A DNA stretch of 11,528 bases from Actinomycetota bacterium (GTDB taxonomy: Bacteria > Actinomycetota > Humimicrobiia > Humimicrobiales > Humimicrobiaceae): contig JAQVEM010000034.1 of NCBI GenBank assembly GCA_028697935.1, positions 1 to 11,528 of the forward strand, given 5' to 3'. Below the pieces are notes generated by a model. That model saw nothing but the letters and a program-made list of their open reading frames with translations, was not told the DNA's origin and did not search any database. Position 1 is the stretch's first letter; each line of letters begins with the position of its first letter. The translations under genes were made by a program, and so were the position numbers. Shown here piece by piece: positions 7,054 through 11,528 of this stretch.

Positions 7054-8661
7054 TTAGAAATCTATAAAAGCAATTTTATTTATGGGAATTGGTATTCCTG
7101 AAGCAACTCCTCCCTCAGTATAGAAAATATCAGCATTTTCATTATGTGCCCAGTACCACTGCGGGTAATACAGAGTTATAGAGGGAAGCTCTTCTGCATA
7201 TATCTTCTGTATTTCGTAAACTATTTGCATTCTTTTTCCAGTATCCATTTCTCTTATCTGCTGGTTAAGAAGCTCAATAAGCTTTTCGTTTTCATAATAA
7301 CGGACACTATTAAAGCCTTTGCCGGTTATTACTTTATTGAGTATTTCAGGGTCGCCGCCCAACCCGCCATGTCCGTTTATTGCCATATCAAAGTCCCAGT
7401 TTTTTATTTTGTTATCAAGAGTTTTTGCCTCATAATTTAATAGTTCAATTTTTATTCCAATATCCTCCAGGTTTTCTTCTATAACTTCTCCATCTCTTTC
7501 AAAATCACTTCCGCTTACTGCAAGTTCAAGGACTAATATGCTGCCATCTCTGTAAAGGTAGCCATCGCTACCCTGTAACCAGCCCATCTCTTCTAAAATT
7601 TCTGTTGCTTTTTTAGGATTGTACTCATACCGGGGAATATTCTCGCTATACCATTTACTGTTTGCAGGAGGGAGAAGACCTGCGCTGCCTTTAACTGCAA
7701 ATCCTCTCTGTGATATTTCTACAATCTGGTCAGGATTTATAGCATAAGCAAGAGCATGCCTGAAGGTTTTATTGCTGAGAAGTTCATTTGTATTGTGGTT
7801 CAGGATAAGTTTTGCTGCCCATGTGGGTGGTTCCTGTTCAATTTCAAAACCACTCTGTTCTAAATCTGAAGCTACATCCGGGGGTATAGAACCTGCATCG
7901 ATGTTACCTGATTTAATCATTGCAGGCATAGCTTTGTCTGACACTTTAATAAATGCAATTTTTTCTATATTAACATCTCCTGCATAGTAATTTTTATTAG
8001 CTTCATACAGGTAAGAGCCTTCCCGGCTGCTATAGTCTTTTAGGATAAATGGTCCTGTACCAATAAGGGCATCTCTTCCTGTGTATAATAGTGGCTCTTC
8101 TATATTTTTCCATATATGGCGGGGAAGAATGGGGAGAGTGCCTGCAATATTGTTGAGAAAAGGAGCATACTTTTCGGAAAGATTAATAGATACAGTCCAG
8201 TCATTTATTGCCTTAACGGATTCTACCGGGTCTGAATCCATCCATACCCAGGGATGTTTTTTGATATACTCAAAGGTAAATTCTACATCCCGGGCAGTAA
8301 ATGGTTCTCCATCATGCCAGAGGACATCTTTTCTTAAATTAAAAGTAAAACTGTTTTTATCTTCGCTGTAATGCCAGCTTTCGGCCAGCATGGGGATAAT
8401 ATCACCATCTTTATTTTTCCACACCAGGGTATCAAATATAAGGCTCATCCTTATATAACCGGGACCTCTTGGATATATCCCATAGGGAGAGGGGAAGCCC
8501 CAGTCTCCGGTTGAATCACCAATTTTTATGATATCCTGCACCTGTACCTGCACAGGAGTCTCTTCCTGGCAGGATAAAAGTGAAAAAGAAATAACAGGCA
8601 GTAAAGCGAGAAGGATAAAGCATAGTTTTTTCATTTTTAATTTTTTTATTTTTATACTCAT
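7054..8661 (-). CDS. Extracytoplasmic substrate-binding lipoprotein, SBP_bac_5 family
   Basis: Captures the ligand outside the membrane and delivers it to the permeases. The 535-aa precursor has a lysine-rich start, a hydrophobic stretch and the lipobox LLSC, so Cys31 should become the lipid-modified N-terminus. The mature part has SBP_bac_5 features: MLAESWHYSEDKNSFTFNLR, DVLWHDGEPFTARDVEFTFE, GTGPFIL and FRHALAYAINPDQI. Near the N-terminus lies GDWGFPSPYGIYPRGPGY, a segment unlike that of ordinary DppA/OppA proteins, which may mark a ligand-specific subgroup. A second start at Met10 (8634) is possible, since neither start has a strong ribosome site; either leaves a usable signal peptide. 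It is separated from the FmdE gene by a damaged tail segment. The ligand (peptide, metal chelate or cofactor) is unknown. Confidence 0.9.
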   Translation of the reverse strand: MSIKIKKLKMKKLCFILLALLPVISFSLLSCQEETPVQVQVQDIIKIGDSTGDWGFPSPYGIYPRGPGYIRMSLIFDTLVWKNKDGDIIPMLAESWHYSEDKNSFTFNLRKDVLWHDGEPFTARDVEFTFEYIKKHPWVWMDSDPVESVKAINDWTVSINLSEKYAPFLNNIAGTLPILPRHIWKNIEEPLLYTGRDALIGTGPFILKDYSSREGSYLYEANKNYYAGDVNIEKIAFIKVSDKAMPAMIKSGNIDAGSIPPDVASDLEQSGFEIEQEPPTWAAKLILNHNTNELLSNKTFRHALAYAINPDQIVEISQRGFAVKGSAGLLPPANSKWYSENIPRYEYNPKKATEILEEMGWLQGSDGYLYRDGSILVLELAVSGSDFERDGEVIEENLEDIGIKIELLNYEAKTLDNKIKNWDFDMAINGHGGLGGDPEILNKVITGKGFNSVRYYENEKLIELLNQQIREMDTGKRMQIVYEIQKIYAEELPSITLYYPQWYWAHNENADIFYTEGGVASGIPIPINKIAFIDF

Positions 8662-8709
8662 TCTTTTTGTTTTGCTCAGGGCATAAAACGGAATAGAAAA
8701 CTGTTGTTC

Positions 8710-8807
8710 TTAAGCTTTTTTATAAATATTTTCTTGAGACTTTAACCTTTCTCTGTAGCTAATTCTCTGCTCTTTTTTCCAAATCATCCACTCTTCTTTT
8801 CGCGACT
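8710..8807 (-). pseudogene. Out-of-frame former C-terminal tail of the FmdE family protein
   Basis: After the present fmdE stop, a second reading frame continues on the minus strand without stops to a TAA at 8710-8712. It reads RLKSRKEEWMIWKKEQ, then ISYRERLKSQENIYKKA. If two bases of the AGAGAG at the end of fmdE are removed, the protein runs straight into this tail: ISHRERLKS, a linker, then ISYRERLKS. The tail is therefore a once-coding stretch lost by a 2-nt insertion, with a 22-residue internal repeat. It would add about 30 residues beyond the current stop, leaving a 48-bp gap to the lipoprotein gene, a more operon-like spacing than the present 146 bp. Confidence 0.6.
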
Positions 8808-8833
8808 TTAATCTTTCTCTCTGTGGCTAATTC
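8736..8833. repeat. Diverged direct repeat at the fmdE 3' end, 66-bp period
   Basis: Copy 1 (8736-8765) and copy 2 (8802-8833) match at about 27 of 30 positions plus a CT insertion in copy 2 (CTCTCT against CTCT). The 66-bp period equals 22 codons. Read on the minus strand in the restored frame, the copies encode ISYRERLKS and ISHRERLKS. The CT insertion is the change that shifts the fmdE frame. Confidence 0.8.
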
Positions 8834-9503
8834 CATAACCATCCAGATAAAAATAGCCGTAATTGGCGCAGCTCATGCATACAGGTTTTTGATTTTTTAT
8901 ACGGGCTCTGGTCTCCATTATGTTTTCTCCACATATACTGCAGATAACAGATTCATGGATGGGTGCATATCCGGGGGGCTCAAAACTTATCTTTTTTATG
9001 TCAAAAATTTCTTCTTCAGGAATATCCATTTCACTTATAGCTATCTGCTCGGAGAGTGAAAAAAACTTCTGTCTTTCTTTATTGCTTACCTTCTTTCTTC
9101 TTGTTACTATTTTTTCAAACAGCTCAGAGACTTCAGGGTATTTATCTTTTTTTGAATCCAGGTAACCGGCTTTTAATGAAAGCCTTATAGCACGGCTGTT
9201 TTTACGGTTTATAACTGTGACTGCTGTTTTCCCTATATCCTTAAAAATAAGGCCGTTATTTCCAAAGGTACATCCAGTAACAAGCTGTATTCCATCACTA
9301 AAACAATTGTTGGTTTCAACTATAGCAAGTACTTCTTCCATACCTTCACTGGTCTGCGCAAGCTCTCTTATCGCATAACATCCAGCTTTTACCCCGTATG
9401 CAGAAAAACTGCATATATGTCCGTGAAATTCTGCTGATTTCTTTAATAGAGCTTTAAGGTCATTTTTTAATATAAGATTATTAATATCATCTCTGTATCC
9501 CAT
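8808..9503 (-). CDS. fmdE: FmdE family protein with C-terminal zinc finger (tail lost by frameshift)
   Basis: Member of the FmdE family, named after a protein encoded in the molybdenum formylmethanofuran dehydrogenase operon of methanogens. Its biochemical role is not established, and bacteria lacking that enzyme also carry it. The FmdE domain holds EFHGHICSF (His27, His29, Cys31), then AIVETNNCFSDGIQLVTG and CTFGNNGLIFKDIGK. The C-terminal zinc finger has Cys188, Cys191, Cys209 and Cys212. The usual CPG after HGH is replaced by Cys-Ser-Phe. The 231-aa frame ends early after GISHREKD; a 2-nt insertion appears to have removed a basic tail. The ATG has a good AGAGGGG ribosome site (complement of 9510-9516) six bases upstream. 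It is first in the operon with the ABC importer, which suggests a link to uptake of a metal or cofactor (inference). Confidence 0.88.
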   Translation of the reverse strand: MGYRDDINNLILKNDLKALLKKSAEFHGHICSFSAYGVKAGCYAIRELAQTSEGMEEVLAIVETNNCFSDGIQLVTGCTFGNNGLIFKDIGKTAVTVINRKNSRAIRLSLKAGYLDSKKDKYPEVSELFEKIVTRRKKVSNKERQKFFSLSEQIAISEMDIPEEEIFDIKKISFEPPGYAPIHESVICSICGENIMETRARIKNQKPVCMSCANYGYFYLDGYGISHREKD

Positions 9504-9558
9504 ATTTATCCCCTCTCTTTAATTGCTTTTTGGTTAACTATATTTGACGGGTCGATTC

Positions 9559-9587
9559 ATTATATAATTAGCGTGTTACTATTTCAA
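9559..9587 (-). promoter_or_regulatory. Sigma-A type promoter for the fmdE-ABC operon
   Basis: On the minus strand TTGAAA (complement of 9582-9587) is followed by exactly 17 bases and TATAAT (complement of 9559-9564). This is close to consensus and would start transcription near 9550, leaving about a 50-nt leader before the fmdE ATG. No riboswitch-sized leader exists. Confidence 0.75.
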
Positions 9588-9597
9588 CAAAAAATAG
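9579..9597. repeat. Inverted repeat overlapping the fmdE promoter -35
   Basis: CTATTT (9579-9584) and AAATAG (9592-9597) are perfect inverted arms around a 7-base centre, flanked more loosely by GTG and CAC. The site covers the -35 hexamer of the minus-strand promoter, where a repressor could bind. Short AT-rich arms can occur by chance. Confidence 0.35.
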
Positions 9598-9651
9598 CAC
9601 TTTAAAAGAATTAATAATTTTTTTAAGGTGAAACTTTACCAGACAAGCAGG

Positions 9652-9681
9652 ATGACTTTGCGCTTTCTGTTATTATATAAT
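9652..9681 (+). promoter_or_regulatory. Possible promoter for yjbQ
   Basis: ATGACT (9652-9657) and a perfect TATAAT (9676-9681) are 18 bases apart. The -10 box is good and the -35 matches at four of six positions. The predicted start would leave about a 50-nt leader before yjbQ. Confidence 0.45.
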
Positions 9682-9739
9682 AAGATTTTATTCTTGAATT
9701 GATACAGGTAAATTTATTTAAAGTGGAAAGGACATTACT

Positions 9740-10156
9740 ATGGTATATGGCAAAAAAATAATTATATCTACCAGAGGATTTTCGGATATCAGAGATATTA
9801 CGGATGAAGTCAGGGCTGTTATCAGTAAGTCCGGTATAAAAGACGGGCTGGTAAATATTACTGTAGTCGGCTCTACTGCTTCTGTTTCAACAATTGAATA
9901 TGAGCCTGCTCTTGTAGAAGATGTTCGCGACCAGCTGGAAGAGCTTATTCCGAGCACAAAGCGCACACGCCACTCACAGACATGGGGAGACGATAATGGA
10001 TTTTCACATATACGGGCAACGCTAATGGGACCGGGAATTACTCTACCACTGTCAGGAGGAGGGCTTGTTCTCGGGACATGGCAGCAGATTGTTATTATAG
10101 ACCATGACAACAGGCCCCGCTCAAGAGAAGTGTTTGTGCAGATTATAGGGGAGTAA
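9740..10156 (+). CDS. yjbQ: YjbQ family protein (UPF0047)
   Basis: Small cytoplasmic protein of the YjbQ/UPF0047 family. Some members show weak thiamine-phosphate synthase activity, but the true role is unclear. The 138 aa cover the whole domain: an N-terminal ISTRGFSDIRDIT strand, GSTASVSTIEYEP, then WGDDNGFSHIRATLMGPG and LVLGTWQQIV, the most conserved block of the family. The GSTASVSTIEYE form in place of the HTSAG-type segment of the E. coli protein is the variant I associate with archaeal and thermophile members. An AAGGA site (9728-9732) lies seven bases before the ATG. It stands alone between the divergent fmdE promoter and the toxin-antitoxin promoter, so no partner is implied. Confidence 0.88.
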   Translation: MVYGKKIIISTRGFSDIRDITDEVRAVISKSGIKDGLVNITVVGSTASVSTIEYEPALVEDVRDQLEELIPSTKRTRHSQTWGDDNGFSHIRATLMGPGITLPLSGGGLVLGTWQQIVIIDHDNRPRSREVFVQIIGE

Positions 10157-10235
10157 TAGTAATCTAAACAATTATTAAAGATAGCATTAATTACACAACG
10201 ATACCATTTCGTTTAATTTTCCTATAAAACAATTC

Positions 10236-10270
10236 GTAATACTTGACAATCAGTATTTCCGTATTACAAT
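10236..10270 (+). promoter_or_regulatory. Toxin-antitoxin promoter with inverted-repeat operator
   Basis: TTGACA (10243-10248), a 16-base spacer and TACAAT (10265-10270) form a strong sigma-A promoter. Around and inside it, GTAATAC (10236-10242) pairs with GTATTAC (10261-10267). AATACT (10238-10243) also pairs with AGTATT (10252-10257), so three related half sites overlap the polymerase contacts. This fits autorepression by the AbrB-type antitoxin or the antitoxin-toxin complex. Confidence 0.7.
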
Positions 10271-10309
10271 AAATATGGATTATTGAAAATATGAAAAGGG
10301 GGCGGTGAA

Positions 10310-10600
10310 TTGGCAAGCCAGAAAGAATCTATGACTAAAATTGTTAAATCGTTGCCAAGAGGGCAAATAACTATTCCGATAGAATTTCGAAAGAAGCTTG
10401 GAATAGGTGATGATACTATTTTAACTCTTTCCTTAAAGGGAAATAAAATAGAAATTACACCTGCTGTTGTCCGGGAAGCTGGAGAGGATGAACTAAGGGA
10501 ATATACTGACAGAGAAATTTCACAGTTTTTAAAAAATGACAGAATAGATCAAAAAACAGCGAGGAATATAAAGAGACTTCTTACTGAAGAGAAGCTATAA
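10310..10600 (+). CDS. vapB: AbrB/SpoVT-type antitoxin (VapB-like)
   Basis: DNA-binding antitoxin that should neutralise the PIN toxin encoded next to it and repress their shared promoter. The 96-aa protein has a swapped-hairpin AbrB domain at about residues 12-55 (SLPRGQITIPIEFRKKLGIG). A charged, probably flexible C-terminal region (EDELREYTDREISQFL onward) is where such antitoxins wrap the toxin. The start is TTG at 10310: AGGGGG (10297-10302) lies seven bases upstream, while the first ATG (10331) has no ribosome site. The stop overlaps the toxin ATG (TAATG). Confidence 0.85.
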   Translation: MASQKESMTKIVKSLPRGQITIPIEFRKKLGIGDDTILTLSLKGNKIEITPAVVREAGEDELREYTDREISQFLKNDRIDQKTARNIKRLLTEEKL

Positions 10601-11049
10601 TGGCTAATAAAAAGAACAAAGTTTTTTTAGATGCCTCTGTTTTTATTGCTGCTGCCGGGTCTGAAAGTGGCGGTTCTTCATTAGTTTTAAAAATCTGCGG
10701 TGGGTTGCATTTTTCTGCTGTTGTAAGCCGAAAAATACTATTAGAAGCTCAGATAAATATTAGAAAAAAGTTGCCATCCGAAGCTCTTCTTAGATTCTAT
10801 AAAGAGATAGATAGACTTAATCCGGAAGTTATCAATCCGCTAACTGAAGGAAATCTAAGCAATTATAATGATATCATTACTTTAAAGGACTGTCATGTGC
10901 TTGCTGGTGCTATCGAAAGTAAAGCCAGCTTTCTTATTACCCTGGACCGCAAACATTTTAAAACAGAGGCCATAATGAAGGCAAACCTGCCAGTAACAAT
11001 AATGACCCCCGGGGAGTTTCTTGAATTTGTGATAGAAAAATACAGTTAA
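10600..11049 (+). CDS. vapC: PIN-domain toxin, probable endoribonuclease (VapC-like)
   Basis: Metal-dependent RNase toxin of the PIN fold, predicted to cut RNA when not bound by its antitoxin. The 149 aa show all four acidic positions of an active site: Asp11 (VFLDASVF), Glu49 (ILLEAQINI), Asp97 (LKDCHVLAGAI) and Asp116 (LITLDRKHF). Nothing suggests inactivation. It overlaps the antitoxin stop by one base and has no separate promoter, the usual layout for a type II pair. It resembles the group of PIN proteins annotated as putative toxin components rather than classical short VapC, so the target RNA cannot be guessed. Confidence 0.85.
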   Translation: MANKKNKVFLDASVFIAAAGSESGGSSLVLKICGGLHFSAVVSRKILLEAQINIRKKLPSEALLRFYKEIDRLNPEVINPLTEGNLSNYNDIITLKDCHVLAGAIESKASFLITLDRKHFKTEAIMKANLPVTIMTPGEFLEFVIEKYS

Positions 11050-11099
11050 ACCGGGCTCTTTTTACGGAACAGGCATTTATGTTAAAATTATTATAAATA

Positions 11100-11134
11100 T
11101 TGAGAGTATAATAATGGTGAGAGTATAATAATGG
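11100..11134 (+). promoter_or_regulatory. Perfect 17-bp tandem repeat carrying duplicated -10 boxes
   Basis: TGAGAGTATAATAATGG occurs twice without a gap (11101-11117 and 11118-11134). Each copy contains TATAAT (11107-11112 and 11124-11129). TTGAGA (11100-11105) lies 18 bases before the second TATAAT, a five-of-six -35 match. The duplication may thus have created a promoter for the membrane protein gene downstream, because the first copy supplies the -35 of the second. Confidence 0.6.
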
Positions 11135-11202
11135 CATGTGATAGTGCAATAATAAGATAAAATATAAAAATCTGTGCATTAAAAATACAGTAAAGTATGA
11201 CT

Positions 11203-11528
11203 ATGGGCTATATGACAGACAATAAAAAAAATCATATTTTAAAGTTTTTTTATCTTTCAATCTTTGGTATAGCTTTTGCTTTTATTGAAGCAGCGGTAGT
11301 CGTATATCTGAGGCAGCTTTATTACCCGCAGGGTTTTCAATTTCCTTTATCTTCTCTAATGCCGGATTTTATATACTTAATTGAGATTTTCAGGGAATTT
11401 TCTACGATTATTATAATAGTTAGCGTTGCTTTTTTGTGCGGAAAAAGATTCATAGAAAGATTTGCATATTTTTTATATATTTTTGCAATCTGGGATATAT
11501 TCTATTATGTATTTTTAAAGGTAACTCT
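11203..11528 (+). CDS. Small conserved-looking membrane protein (3' truncated by window edge)
   Basis: A reading frame open to the end of the window gives 108 residues of an integral membrane protein. A short polar N-terminus is followed by a hydrophobic segment with an embedded acid, IFGIAFAFIEAAVVVYLRQL, then YYPQGFQFPL, then two more segments (about residues 65-82 and 88-106) ending with IWDIFYYVFLK. The Glu in the first helix and the LRQLYYPQGF loop look conserved-protein-like rather than random. I do not know a function. The start is uncertain: in-frame ATGs at 11197, 11203 and 11212 follow a stop at 11191-11193, and none has a clear ribosome site. The tandem-repeat promoter lies about 70 bases upstream. 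Confidence 0.65.
   Translation, partial: MGYMTDNKKNHILKFFYLSIFGIAFAFIEAAVVVYLRQLYYPQGFQFPLSSLMPDFIYLIEIFREFSTIIIIVSVAFLCGKRFIERFAYFLYIFAIWDIFYYVFLKVT

Noticed and set aside
8808..8834. Programmed -1 ribosomal frameshift at the end of fmdE
   Set aside because: The local sequence AGA GAG AAA GAT does not form a canonical slippery heptamer and no clear downstream stem is seen. A 2-nt insertion relative to the second repeat copy explains the shift more simply.
9627..9640. Near-palindrome GGTGAAACTTTACC upstream of yjbQ
   Set aside because: The palindrome is imperfect at four of fourteen positions and no second copy is present; too weak to call an operator.
10958..11179. Minus-strand 73-codon frame over the toxin gene end
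   Set aside because: Shadow of the PIN toxin and of the AT-rich tandem repeat; leucine/tyrosine-rich low-complexity translation with no ribosome site.

Overview
This is an AT-rich bacterial window with strong Shine-Dalgarno sites, tightly overlapping operons and anaerobe-type gene content (citramalate route to isoleucine, FmdE family protein, Opp/Dpp-type transporter, AbrB/PIN toxin-antitoxin pair). It suggests a low-GC anaerobe, for example Halanaerobiales/Clostridia-like or an uncultured anaerobic lineage. No rRNA, tRNA or ribosomal marker is present, so the placement is weak.

Layout. Positions 1-3460 (+ strand) carry the 3' part of leuC, then leuD (TAATG overlap), then after a 134-bp AT-rich gap a citramalate synthase gene (cimA). 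Together these supply the condensation and isomerisation steps from pyruvate and acetyl-CoA towards 2-oxobutanoate. LeuCD may also serve leucine synthesis. No leuB is in the window.

Positions 9503 down to about 3452 (- strand) look like one operon. It runs from a clear sigma-A type promoter (9559-9587) through an FmdE family gene, an extracytoplasmic lipoprotein of the SBP_bac_5 family, two Dpp/Opp permeases, a fused two-domain ABC ATPase, and a broken C-terminal piece of a TrmO/TsaA family gene. The four transporter genes are intact and overlap or abut. The two non-transporter genes are damaged. The FmdE gene has lost an approximately 40-residue tail through a 2-nt insertion. The TrmO-like gene survives only as a fragment with a 68-bp duplication and small indels. 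The grouping suggests a transport system for a metal complex, cofactor or peptide linked to FmdE/TrmO-like proteins. The substrate cannot be read from the sequence.

Positions 9740-11049 (+ strand) hold yjbQ (UPF0047) and an AbrB-type antitoxin/PIN toxin pair behind a promoter that contains an inverted-repeat operator. The window ends inside a small membrane protein gene of unknown function, preceded by a perfect 17-bp tandem duplication that duplicates a TATAAT box. No CRISPR array, insertion sequence, tRNA or convincing rho-independent terminator was found. No gene-free stretch exceeds 300 bp; the longest are about 230 bp (3461-3687, which holds the TrmO remnant, and 9504-9739, which holds divergent promoters).
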